Assembly (NCBI RefSeq): GCF_003460605.1
Contig: NZ_QTVN01000004.1
Coordinates: 124,001-188,000 of the forward strand
From: Ruminococcus sp. AF31-8BH
Lineage (GTDB): Bacteria > Bacillota > Clostridia > Lachnospirales > Lachnospiraceae
DNA: 64,000 bases
Direction of reading: 5' to 3'
Below are positions 32,566 through 41,134 of the stretch, piece by piece. Made by a program: the position numbers and the translations under genes. The notes under the pieces were generated by a model. That model did not search any database. It was not told the DNA's origin and saw only the letters and a program-made list of their open reading frames with translations. Each line of letters opens with the position of its first letter. The stretch's first letter is position 1.

Positions 32566-35091
32566 TTAGAAGCCCTGCTCTGTTCTACGGATGATATCAT
32601 CCTGTAAGGACTTGGACAGTGTAGTAAACAGCGCACTGTAGCCGGCAACACGTACAACCAGATGCTTGTAGTTCTCCGGATGTGCCTGTGCGTCAAGAAG
32701 TGTCTCTCTGCTTACAACGTTAAACTGCATATGCATTCCCTTCTGATCGAAGTAGGAACGGATCAGTGCAACAAATTTCTCAAGTCCCTCACGTCCTGAC
32801 AGTGCTGACGGATGGAACTTCTGATTGAACAGAGTACCATTGGATACAATGAAGTGATCCAGTTTGGCAACAGAGCTTGCTGCTGCGGTCGGTCCGTTCA
32901 CATCCTTGCCTGCTGATGGGGAAACACCGTCAGCAACCGGAGTGTGTGCATATCTGCCATCTGGTGTAGCACCAGTCTGTCCGCCCAGCGGTACATTTGC
33001 AGATACCGGATAAAGTCCGGCCTGGTACTGTCCGCCTCTTGGGTTCTTAAAGTTCTGTAACGGTCTTGTGTATGTGTAAGCCACGTCCCTTGCAAAGTAA
33101 TCCACTTCCGGAAGATCATTTCCGAACTTGGGAACCTCAGCGATCATGTCGTGGATTTCCTGATATCTTGCCATCTTCTCAGGTGACATCTGGGCATTCA
33201 TAACAGATTTCAGAACAGCTGCTGCTGTGTCTGCATCTACCTTAGCACCGCTTTCTGTCATCTCTCTTAAGATACCGGTAGTGATATCTCTTACAGACTG
33301 CTCGTCCAGGCCCTTGCCATAATTCCATGCAAGAGCTTCCTTCAGCTCTTCCATTGTGAACTTCTTCTCCTGGTAAACCAGCTGGCGGATTGCATACAGG
33401 GAGTCTGCCATGTTGGCAATACCAAAGCCCTGAGGACCTGTAAAGTTATATACAGCGCCGCCTTCCTGAACGGTCTTTCCGCGTTTGATACAGTCATCGA
33501 TCATACTGGAAAGGAATGGAAGCGGGCAGCGCTTTGCATGGGCAACGTCAATGGCGTTATCTGCATTTACAAGCAGGGAAATGCAGTATTCCATCTGCTT
33601 CTTATAAGCATCGTAAAACTCATCAAAGGTTTCCATCTTGGTAACATCGCCGGTAGGAATACCAACCATCTCACCCTGATCCATACCATTTGCAAATACA
33701 AGCTCCAGCGGACGGCACATATTAAAGAATGCTGCGTCATGCCAGCCTTCAGTCTTGCCGGCCTTCTGGGGCTCAACGCATCCGATGATATTGTACTCAC
33801 GGGCATCTGCCAGGGAAAGTCCTCTGTTCTGCAGTGCCGGGATGATTACCTCGTCATTGTAATATGCCGGAAGTCCGATACCGGTTCTGGTCAGCTCTGC
33901 TGCCTTGATCAGAAGGTCGTGAGGGGAGCCGTTCCATACACGGATGGAAAGTGACGGTGCCGGAAGATGTACATGCATGGATGCCTCAATACACATGAAG
34001 GAAAGGTCATTGGTCATATCCTCGCCATCCTTGTTCTGACCGCCTACGATCAGGTTCTGGAAAAGGCTGTAGCCTGCGAATCCTTCTGCGGAAGCTGCAT
34101 CACGAACCTTATTCAGGTCATTTAATTTCACCCAGATACAGTCGATCAGCTCCTGAGCTGCTGTTCTGGTGATCGCACCGCTCTCAATATCCTTCTTGTA
34201 GTAAGGATACATATACTGGTCAAAGCGTCCTGGAGAGATAGAATGTCCGCTGGACTCCATCTGAAGAAGCTGCTGTACGAACCAGAAGGACTGACATGCC
34301 TCCCAGAAATTAGTGGCTCCCTTGGCAGGAACCTTGCTGCAGTTGGATGCAATCACAAGAAGCTCTGCCTTACGCTGGGGATCTGTACATTTCTCAGCCA
34401 TTTCAAGGGCAAGCTTCGCATATCTGTTGGCATAGTCTATTACAGCCTGGCAGCTCATGATCACGGCTTCCAGGAAACGGGAACGCTCTGCATAGTCTCC
34501 GTCGCCTACATTGCAGTGATCCAGCTCAGCCTGTGCTTTCGCCATAATGCCTTCGTAGCCGATCTCAAGAACTTCCCAGTATTTTACGGTAACATGTCCT
34601 ACACCATTATAGAAATAGTTTCCTGGTGTAAAAATATTGTGGTCAATTGCGCGGATTGCTTCCGGTGCCATATAAGCGGTGGCAAGCTCACTGGTGGTCT
34701 TGCCTTTCCAGTACTTATGCACCTCGCGAAGATCTGCCTTGGCCTGCTCGGAAATATAGAACGGATCCGCGATTCTGGTCTCTACGGTATCCAGCTCATC
34801 TTCCAGCCACTGGAATGAAAATTCCGGGAAAGTCTGGCAGCCTCTTGGAGCAATGGAGTTGCTTCCCACGATCAGCTCTTCATCCCGGATGATGATCGGA
34901 ATGTTATGTAAAATGTGGGAAAAAGCTTTGGCTCTTCTGGTGATGATCGGCTGGTCCTCGGTCTCTTTGTAAGACTCTGTGATCAGCTTGGCTCTGTAAG
35001 ATTCGATCTCTGGCATCTTGGCATAGAGATGGTCTACCAGACGGGTAATTCTGGAGGATTTGGGAATCTCACTTAAATTGTATTTTTCCAT
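32566..35091 (-). CDS. Glycyl radical enzyme, diol-dehydratase-like (substrate unassigned)
   Basis: An 841-residue member of the pyruvate formate-lyase superfamily. The glycyl radical site is Gly817 in RVAGYSALF. The thiyl cysteine is Cys438 in GCVEPQ, with Glu440 two residues on and Asp452 fourteen residues on. Near the N-terminus His166 is in GVGHVTVKY. This set matches the Cys/Glu/Asp/His pattern of B12-independent glycerol and 1,2-propanediol dehydratases and lacks the double Cys of pyruvate formate-lyase. A dehydratase acting on a vicinal diol is the best guess; other GCVEP-type lyases cannot be excluded. There are no microcompartment or alcohol/aldehyde dehydrogenase genes nearby. It has a consensus promoter at 35196-35224 and AAAGGAG before the ATG. 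Confidence 0.88.
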   Translation of the reverse strand: MEKYNLSEIPKSSRITRLVDHLYAKMPEIESYRAKLITESYKETEDQPIITRRAKAFSHILHNIPIIIRDEELIVGSNSIAPRGCQTFPEFSFQWLEDELDTVETRIADPFYISEQAKADLREVHKYWKGKTTSELATAYMAPEAIRAIDHNIFTPGNYFYNGVGHVTVKYWEVLEIGYEGIMAKAQAELDHCNVGDGDYAERSRFLEAVIMSCQAVIDYANRYAKLALEMAEKCTDPQRKAELLVIASNCSKVPAKGATNFWEACQSFWFVQQLLQMESSGHSISPGRFDQYMYPYYKKDIESGAITRTAAQELIDCIWVKLNDLNKVRDAASAEGFAGYSLFQNLIVGGQNKDGEDMTNDLSFMCIEASMHVHLPAPSLSIRVWNGSPHDLLIKAAELTRTGIGLPAYYNDEVIIPALQNRGLSLADAREYNIIGCVEPQKAGKTEGWHDAAFFNMCRPLELVFANGMDQGEMVGIPTGDVTKMETFDEFYDAYKKQMEYCISLLVNADNAIDVAHAKRCPLPFLSSMIDDCIKRGKTVQEGGAVYNFTGPQGFGIANMADSLYAIRQLVYQEKKFTMEELKEALAWNYGKGLDEQSVRDITTGILREMTESGAKVDADTAAAVLKSVMNAQMSPEKMARYQEIHDMIAEVPKFGNDLPEVDYFARDVAYTYTRPLQNFKNPRGGQYQAGLYPVSANVPLGGQTGATPDGRYAHTPVADGVSPSAGKDVNGPTAAASSVAKLDHFIVSNGTLFNQKFHPSALSGREGLEKFVALIRSYFDQKGMHMQFNVVSRETLLDAQAHPENYKHLVVRVAGYSALFTTLSKSLQDDIIRRTEQGF

Positions 35092-35195
35092 GGTTCTCCT
35101 TTCTCATGGAAGTCCCGGGCTCTGCAAATCCATAAAGGATTCCAGAATCCAGCAACATAAATGTCCGCCATTCCATGACATAGTTTTCTATGCTC

Positions 35196-35224
35196 ATTAT
35201 ACGTCATCCCTTTTGCGGTGTCAA
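35196..35224 (-). promoter_or_regulatory. Consensus sigma-A promoter of the glycyl radical enzyme
   Basis: On the minus strand, perfect TTGACA (35219-35224), 17 nt, perfect TATAAT (35196-35201). Transcription should start near 35188, giving a leader of about 97 nt. A direct repeat of TGTTGA spaced 10 nt overlaps the -35 box and may bind a regulator. The rest of 35092-35454 shows only the terminator at 35363-35402. Confidence 0.85.
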
Positions 35225-35362
35225 CATAATTCAACATTACTTTTGTTGTTTTGGTTGGAGTTTTCCTTTTGTTTTTGTGGTTTTTCGTTGTTTTCCTGTG
35301 AATCGGGCAAAAACATGGCATACAGGGTTCTTGGCATTACTGCTGTATTTCCCTTTATACGA

Positions 35363-35402
35363 AAGAACTGCTGTGCCTGATTTCTCCGGCACAACAGTTC
35401 TT
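35363..35402 (-). terminator. Bidirectional hairpin terminator after the FeoB-associated gene
   Basis: AAGAACTGCTGTGCC (35363-35377) pairs with GGCACAACAGTTCTT (35388-35402) with one mismatch. It lies 50 nt past the small gene stop; A- and T-rich flanks allow function in both directions. Confidence 0.7.
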
Positions 35403-35454
35403 TTGTTTCTGTGGCATATGTAAATGATTCAAACTCCAGTCTTAATTTCCGGCC

Positions 35455-35583
35455 TTAGTGGCATCCGCCGCAGCTTCCGCAATTGCCATTGCAGCCTTTT
35501 CCACTCTTCTTGTCCTTGCGAATGCTTCGGATGGCAAGACCTGCGATTACTACTACGATAGCACCTACAACTACTGTTCCCAT
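35455..35583 (-). CDS. FeoB-associated Cys-rich membrane protein (42 aa)
   Basis: A short gene encoding one N-terminal membrane helix (VVVGAIVVVIAGLAIRSI), a basic patch and a Cys-rich tail ending CNGNCGSCGGCH. This is the pattern of the small proteins found after feoB in many Firmicutes, thought to assist ferrous iron uptake. AAAGGAG lies 8 nt before the ATG. No feoA or feoB is in this window, so it is an orphan here. About 100 nt upstream a DtxR-like palindrome suggests iron or manganese control. Confidence 0.85.
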   Translation of the reverse strand: MGTVVVGAIVVVIAGLAIRSIRKDKKSGKGCNGNCGSCGGCH

Positions 35584-35683
35584 ACTCTGCTCCTTTCAGG
35601 TTCCCTGTAGATCAGTTGTCACAGTTTTCCTCAAAACCACTATGGGGTTCGCCTGCAAACTGAGACAATAAGTTCCTTCTGTT

Positions 35684-35699
35684 GTTAGTATATTCTAAC
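35684..35699. promoter_or_regulatory. Possible DtxR/IdeR-type metal box
   Basis: GTTAGTATATTCTAAC is a perfect 5-bp-armed palindrome with the TTAG-N6-CTAA spacing of DtxR-family sites. It is about 100 nt upstream of the FeoB-associated gene, in its presumed promoter region. Confidence 0.4.
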
Positions 35700-35820
35700 G
35701 TGTATTAGATGTCAATATCTTTTTCTGCACTTTACAAGCAAATTACCGTCCACTTTGCCCGGCAACACGCTTTGTGATGCCAAAAAATGCATTTGCTGCG
35801 CAAGCTTAATTCCCGTCTTT

Positions 35821-36891
35821 TTACACATCCAGCTTCATCTGACCGTCCTTGATATATCCCATGTTGCGCATTCCTCGATAGATCACATAGGACAGCAGAC
35901 CGGGAAGCAGGAAATGAAATACTATGATTTTCAAAATAACCAGCACAGGCTCCTCTGTCGCTGTCATGGTCTGGTAAGTCATGATCTGTCCAACCAGGCC
36001 GGAGGTTCCCATGCCGGAGCCAGTGGCATTGTTTGTCATATGGAACGGTCCGATAATAGCGATGGGACCTAAAATTGCAGACGCCAGTGTAGGCGGCAGC
36101 CAGATCAGCGGCCGTCTCATAATATTGGGGATCTGCAGCATGGAAGTTCCCACTCCCTGGGCAAAAAGTCCGCCCACACCGTTATCCTTAAAGCTTGTCA
36201 CTGCAAATCCGATCATCTGGCAGCAGCATCCGATGGTTGCCGCGCCTGCTGCCACACCATTTAATCCCAGGATAATTCCAAGGGCAGCCGAACTGATGGG
36301 CAGCGTCAGCACCATTCCCATAACAACGGAAACAATAATTCCCATCAAAACAGGCTGCTGCTCAGTTCCCCAGTTTACCAGATTACCAAGCCAGGTCATA
36401 AATCTTGACACTCCAGGCCCCACTAAAATTCCAACTATACCGCCGGACAAAATGGTAACCGCCGGAGTGATCAACAGATCCAACTTTGTTTTCCCGGCAA
36501 CCAGTCTTCCCACAGTAATTCCCACATAAGCTGCAACAAATGCACCAAGGGGCTCTCCAGGACCTGCTAATACCAGTGCCCCAGTGTCAGACAGCAAGGT
36601 TCCTGCAATCAGATTGGATGCATAGGCACCGATCATTCCCGCTGCTGCCGCGGACAACAGTACATACGTAGACTCCCGGAATTTGTACGCAACTCCAATA
36701 CCGATTCCAGCTCCGGTAAGTCGCTGGGCAATCACCGCAAAGGTACTTAAATAAGCGCCATAGGTGCCGCCCATCAGATCGCCGATCTGCTTCAGAATGG
36801 TTCCGATGATCAGCGTAGAAAACAGGCCCAGGGCCATCCCGCTCAGACCATCGATAAAAATGTTGTTCAAGATTTTCTTAATTGCTTTCAT
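35821..36891 (-). CDS. PTS_EIIC_2-type membrane protein (PTS sugar transporter IIC-like)
   Basis: A 356-residue, glycine-rich protein with about ten membrane helices, matching the PTS_EIIC_2 family (segments IDGLSGMALGLFSTLIIGTI, GPGEPLGAFVAAYVG, GPFHMTNNATGSGMGTSG). Family members are annotated as PTS IIC but lack IIA/IIB partners in many genomes, as here, so the transported compound and energy source are unknown. It lies 28 nt after a Bce-type sensor kinase with AAGGAG upstream and is probably co-transcribed with it. Confidence 0.82.
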   Translation of the reverse strand: MKAIKKILNNIFIDGLSGMALGLFSTLIIGTILKQIGDLMGGTYGAYLSTFAVIAQRLTGAGIGIGVAYKFRESTYVLLSAAAAGMIGAYASNLIAGTLLSDTGALVLAGPGEPLGAFVAAYVGITVGRLVAGKTKLDLLITPAVTILSGGIVGILVGPGVSRFMTWLGNLVNWGTEQQPVLMGIIVSVVMGMVLTLPISSAALGIILGLNGVAAGAATIGCCCQMIGFAVTSFKDNGVGGLFAQGVGTSMLQIPNIMRRPLIWLPPTLASAILGPIAIIGPFHMTNNATGSGMGTSGLVGQIMTYQTMTATEEPVLVILKIIVFHFLLPGLLSYVIYRGMRNMGYIKDGQMKLDV

Positions 36892-36919
36892 ACTCTCTCC
36901 TTATCCCCACACAACGTGC

Positions 36920-37903
36920 TTAATACAGATCCATCTTCTTCCTGCCAAGCTCCAGAAACACCCTGGTTCCTTTTCCCTGCTCGGACTCTATGCGGATTCC
37001 ATGATCCAGTTTCTTCATGATCTTTCCGCAAAGATAAAGCCCGATTCCGGTTGAACGTCCCTCTTCCCGGCCATTGTATCCGGTAAAGCCTTTTTCAAAA
37101 ACCCTTGGCAGATCTTCCTGGCGGATTCCGATTCCCGTATCCTCAATCACCAGTGTATGGGACCTTGCTTTACTCATATAGATGGAGATTTTCCCTTTTT
37201 TCGTGTATTTCAGTGCATTGGAAATAATCTGGCCAACGACAAAGCCCAGCCACTTTTTATCCGTAAGCACCGTTTCTTCCACGCCCTCATAATCCAGGGA
37301 CAGCTTTTTCCCAACAAAAATCCGGGCAAACTTGTGGATCTGATCCTTTATGATTTCATCCAGATTCACTTCTTCCAGGCAAAGATCCGAGGACAGATCC
37401 TGGGTACGAAGATATCCCAGAACCATCTCCACATACTGCTCGATCTTGAAAAGCTCATTCTGGATTTCCCCGGGATTTAGTTCTTCCTCCTGAAGCAGGA
37501 GCCTGGATGCCGCAATAGGGGTTTTGATCTGATGAACCCACATAGTGTAAAAATCCATCAGCTCTGTGCCAAGCGCACTGCTCTGGTTCCTGGCCTTGAT
37601 TCTTTCCTCATCAAGCAGCCTGCAGATGTCCTGGTAAAGCGCCTCATTCTCATTCTCCGGCGCCTCCATGTGCTCCAGTGCAAGGGCGCCGTTGTCTTTT
37701 ATATACAAAAGATTCTGCTGCTTTTTCCGGTATTTGCAATATCCCCAGATCAGGAATCCTGTCTCACAGATGATTACAAGAACCGCAATATAGCCCACAG
37801 GCTCCAGTGGAACATCATACAGGAAAAGCACTATCACCGCCATCAAAAGCATTGCTGCTGCCATCACCCAGCTCTGCCATCTGGTTTTCAGATATTCTCT
37901 CAT
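36920..37903 (-). CDS. Bce-type intramembrane-sensing histidine kinase
   Basis: A 327-residue kinase. Two N-terminal membrane helices (about 13-29 and 37-54) are separated by a loop of under ten residues. Then follow the phosphoacceptor His124 in MWVHQIKTPI and an ATPase domain with ENALK-like ISNALKYT, DTGIGI and GIGLYL. Kinases of this form normally work with a BceAB-type ABC exporter that senses cell-wall antibiotics. No such exporter is adjacent; a PTS-IIC-like protein is. It overlaps the response regulator by 4 nt. Confidence 0.88.
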   Translation of the reverse strand: MREYLKTRWQSWVMAAAMLLMAVIVLFLYDVPLEPVGYIAVLVIICETGFLIWGYCKYRKKQQNLLYIKDNGALALEHMEAPENENEALYQDICRLLDEERIKARNQSSALGTELMDFYTMWVHQIKTPIAASRLLLQEEELNPGEIQNELFKIEQYVEMVLGYLRTQDLSSDLCLEEVNLDEIIKDQIHKFARIFVGKKLSLDYEGVEETVLTDKKWLGFVVGQIISNALKYTKKGKISIYMSKARSHTLVIEDTGIGIRQEDLPRVFEKGFTGYNGREEGRSTGIGLYLCGKIMKKLDHGIRIESEQGKGTRVFLELGRKKMDLY

Positions 37904-38568
37904 ACCATATACCCCAGGCCTTTTTTGGTTACAATGAAATCCCGGATTCCCAGGCTCTCCAGCTTTCTGCGGATTCTTGTGATGTTCACGGTAAGGGTAT
38001 TGTCATCCACAAAGCTGTCGCTTTCCCACAGCTTGGTCATAATGGCATCTCTTGATACCACGCGTCCCTGATGTTCAAACAGAATCTGCAGGATTTTCAG
38101 TTCGTTCTTCGTCAGGTCTGCCTGCTGCCCATTGGCAGAAATGGTGCCGTTTCCAGGATTCAAAACTACGCCGTTATGTTCCAGAAGACTGCTGTTCTGT
38201 CCGAATGCGTAGGTGCGCCGAAGCACAGCCTGCACCTTGGCAGCCAGCACATCCAGGTCAAAGGGCTTGGCAATAAAATCATCTGCGCCACGGCTCATGG
38301 CCATAACCATATTCATGTTGTCTGCCGCTGAGGACAGGAACAAAACCGGAACCTGGGAAATCTTCCGGATCTCCTCGCACCAGTGAAAGCCGTTGTAAAA
38401 AGGCAGCTTCAGATCCAGAAGCACCAGCTGGGGATCCTTCTGCACAAATTCCTGGATCACATGTGCGAAATCCTCCACCTGAAAAACCTCATAGCCCCAG
38501 GACTGCAGATGACGCTTGACAATCTGCACGATGGTCTCGTCATCTTCCACTACTAAAATTTTATACAT
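37900..38568 (-). CDS. OmpR/PhoB-family response regulator
   Basis: A 222-residue regulator. The receiver starts at ILVVEDDETI, has phosphoacceptor Asp in LVLLDLKLP (near residue 52) and Lys in FIAKPFDLD. A winged-helix Trans_reg_C domain follows (LTKNELKILQILFEH; VNITRIRRKLE). It pairs with the Bce-type kinase that follows. It begins 4 nt after the M42 peptidase stop, so peptidase, regulator, kinase and IIC-like protein appear to form one operon. Confidence 0.92.
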   Translation of the reverse strand: MYKILVVEDDETIVQIVKRHLQSWGYEVFQVEDFAHVIQEFVQKDPQLVLLDLKLPFYNGFHWCEEIRKISQVPVLFLSSAADNMNMVMAMSRGADDFIAKPFDLDVLAAKVQAVLRRTYAFGQNSSLLEHNGVVLNPGNGTISANGQQADLTKNELKILQILFEHQGRVVSRDAIMTKLWESDSFVDDNTLTVNITRIRRKLESLGIRDFIVTKKGLGYMV

Positions 38569-38572
38569 TTTT

Positions 38573-39604
38573 TTACCCTAAATATGCCTTCAGAAGCTTC
38601 AGCGTATTCTTCGCTCCATCCTTGTGTGATCTCTCATAACCATGAGAAGCATAAACACCAGGTCCGATCAGGCCGTGTTTCATATCGTATCCAGCCTTCA
38701 GAGCCGCGTCTACATCAGAACCATAATGCGGATACACATCCACTGCAAATGCAATGTCATTCTCCTGCGCAGCCTTAATAAGACCGGAAACTACCTGGTA
38801 GTCGTACGGTCCCATGCTGTCCTTCGCACAGATGGAAACCATCGTCTCATCGCATTCCAATCCTTTACCGACGCAGCCCATATCTACAGAGATCATCTCT
38901 GTTACTCCATCCGGGATTGCCGCACATCCGCCGTGTCCCACTTCCTCATAGGAAGTAATCAGAACATAGCTGGTACGCTCAGTCTCTACTTTCTTCTCTT
39001 TCAGATATTTGGCATAGCCAAGAAGAATGGCTGTGCTGAATTTATCATCCAGGAAACGGCTCTTAATGTATCCGCTCTGGGTTACAACCGTTCTTGGGTC
39101 AAAGCAAACGAAATCTCCGGTCATGATTCCAAGCTTTTTCACATCTTCCTTTGTTTTCACCGGCTCGTCCAGGATGGCTTCCATGGTGTCATAGGTACGC
39201 TTGGTATCGCTGTACTCTCCGTTTACATGAACCGATGCGTTCTCCAGCTGGAAGGTTGCGTCGTATACCTTGCCGGATTTGGTGTAAACCTTGCAGTTCT
39301 CTGCCTCCGCATTGTTGGGGTTCATGCCGCCAATGTTGGTCAGCTTCAGACGTCCATTGTCCATGATCTGGCAAACCATACCGCCCAGGGTGTCCATGTG
39401 CGCAGCCAGAACTACTGCATTTTTGTCGTCCTTGCCGCCCAGCTTTACGAGAACTGCGCCTTTCTGTGTAATCTGCGGTTCATAACCAAGCTTTTCGAAT
39501 TCTTTTTTCACAAACTCTGCTGCCATATGCGTGAAACCGCTTGGGCTTGGCACTGCAAGCAGATCCTGTGCTGTTTTCATAATGTAATCTGTGTATTTCC
39601 CCAT
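38573..39604 (-). CDS. M42-family metallo-aminopeptidase
   Basis: A 343-residue M42 (deblocking aminopeptidase/glutamyl aminopeptidase/endoglucanase-like) enzyme. Likely metal-site segments are VLAAHMDTLGGMV, a DDKFS segment with the bridging Asp, SYEEVGHGG with the catalytic Glu pair, and the late YASHGYERSH. It is a cytosolic tetrahedral-complex peptidase in relatives and degrades short peptides. AGGAG precedes the ATG. Confidence 0.92.
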   Translation of the reverse strand: MGKYTDYIMKTAQDLLAVPSPSGFTHMAAEFVKKEFEKLGYEPQITQKGAVLVKLGGKDDKNAVVLAAHMDTLGGMVCQIMDNGRLKLTNIGGMNPNNAEAENCKVYTKSGKVYDATFQLENASVHVNGEYSDTKRTYDTMEAILDEPVKTKEDVKKLGIMTGDFVCFDPRTVVTQSGYIKSRFLDDKFSTAILLGYAKYLKEKKVETERTSYVLITSYEEVGHGGCAAIPDGVTEMISVDMGCVGKGLECDETMVSICAKDSMGPYDYQVVSGLIKAAQENDIAFAVDVYPHYGSDVDAALKAGYDMKHGLIGPGVYASHGYERSHKDGAKNTLKLLKAYLG

Positions 39605-39693
39605 GATTTTATCTCCTGTTTTTCAAATATAAAACATTTCTTCTGAATTTTTCAACCTACTTATGCAATTGTCAGAGGCATCTGTCCCTTTCC

Positions 39694-40929
39694 TTACATA
39701 ATTTTCCCATGAATCTCCTGAGGAACTCTCGCCTTCACCATAATTCCGCTGTCTGTATACTCCTCGGAAAGCAGCTGTCCATATTCCCGGATCAGCTGGA
39801 TCTTGCCGGCTTCCTGATAGCCGAAAAGCTTTTCCACATAAATCTGCTCCTCAGAAAGGATTTTCCCCAGAAGTGCCTTCAATTCATCCAGGCCTTCCCC
39901 TGTTTTCGCAGATACCTTCAAGGTGTGATCTGCCATGCTGTCACGCATGCGGATGGCCGCTCCCACATCTACTTTGTTAAACAAAGTGATGGTTTTCTTG
40001 CCCTGCACTTCCAGCTCATGCAGCGTGTCATAAACCACTTCCATCTGCTGCTCCGCCTGCGGATTGGAGCAGTCTACCACATGGATAATGTAGTCCGCAT
40101 ATTTCGCCTCTTCCAGAGTACTCTTAAACGCCTCCACCAGATTGTGGGGAAGCTTGCGGATAAATCCAACAGTATCTGTAAGAAGGATCTGCTGTCCATC
40201 ATCCAGTGTCAGCGCTCTTGTAGTCGGGTCCAGGGTTGCAAACAGCTTGTCCTCGGAAAGCACCCCAGCCCCTGTAAGGGTATTTAAAAGGGTAGACTTC
40301 CCGGCGTTTGTATAGCCAACAATAGCAGCTGTCTTCATTTTGCCCCGGGTTCTTCCGGTGCGAAGAAGCTCCCTGTGCTTCTCTACCTGGGAAAGCTCTT
40401 CCTTCAAAGCAGTAATCCTTTTGCGGATCAGACGGCGGTCGCTTTCCAGCTTCTTCTCTCCGGGACCTCTGGTTCCAATTCCACCACCGAGCCTGGACAA
40501 AGAAGCGCCAAGACCAACCAGCCTGGAAGCACGGTAACGGAGCTGGGCAAGCTCTACCTGGATCTTACCTTCGCTTGTGGTGGCATGCTTGGCAAAAATA
40601 TCAAGAATCAAAAGGGTTCTGTCCATGACCTTGCATTCCAGCTCATGCTCCAGATTGTTCATCTGTGCAGGGGAAAGCTCATCATCGCAGATGATTCCCG
40701 TTGCGTCTGTGGCAAGCATCAGAGCGCGTACCTCCTCGATCTTGCCTTTTCCAATATAGGTTCCGGGATGCACGGTCTCACGGTTCTGGATGATCTTGCC
40801 AACGGTCACTGCGCCAGCTGTATCTGCCAGTTCTTCCAGCTCATCCAGGGATTCCTTCACATTGTCGTTCTCATCCAGCTGAACGCCCACCAGAATCACC
40901 CGTTCCTGTATCTCTTCAATATATTCCAT
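39694..40929 (-). CDS. hflX: GTPase HflX
   Basis: A 411-residue HflX, a ribosome-associated GTPase that splits stalled or hibernating 70S ribosomes. The N-terminal HflX domain ends in the glycine-rich LSRLGGGIGTRGPGE and a coiled stretch. The G domain has GYTNAGKST (G1), DTVGF (G3) and NKVD (G4). AAAGGAGG lies before the ATG. It appears to be monocistronic. The terminator of the neighbouring lipoprotein gene lies upstream. Confidence 0.96.
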   Translation of the reverse strand: MEYIEEIQERVILVGVQLDENDNVKESLDELEELADTAGAVTVGKIIQNRETVHPGTYIGKGKIEEVRALMLATDATGIICDDELSPAQMNNLEHELECKVMDRTLLILDIFAKHATTSEGKIQVELAQLRYRASRLVGLGASLSRLGGGIGTRGPGEKKLESDRRLIRKRITALKEELSQVEKHRELLRTGRTRGKMKTAAIVGYTNAGKSTLLNTLTGAGVLSEDKLFATLDPTTRALTLDDGQQILLTDTVGFIRKLPHNLVEAFKSTLEEAKYADYIIHVVDCSNPQAEQQMEVVYDTLHELEVQGKKTITLFNKVDVGAAIRMRDSMADHTLKVSAKTGEGLDELKALLGKILSEEQIYVEKLFGYQEAGKIQLIREYGQLLSEEYTDSGIMVKARVPQEIHGKIM

Positions 40930-41027
40930 AAATCCTCCTTTCGGACTTTTGTTTTCTATAAGGTAATGTTGCCTGCAGGCAGCATCTCTGTTTATCTGCT
41001 TGAGTATAGCACAAAATCTTTATTTGC

Positions 41028-41066
41028 AAAAGGACCGATAATCCTGTGTGAATTACCGATCCTTTT
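41028..41066 (-). terminator. Terminator of the glmM-lipoprotein transcript
   Basis: AAAAGGACCGATAAT (41028-41042) pairs with ATTACCGATCCTTTT (41052-41066). On the minus strand the stem is followed by TTTT; on the plus strand by six T. It is about 70 nt past the lipoprotein stop. Confidence 0.75.
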
Positions 41067-41134
41067 TTCTCGCAGTGCGGCGGCTTAAAACATATGAAAA
41101 ACTCATTCCGTAATCTGCGCATTCTCTTCTGTGC

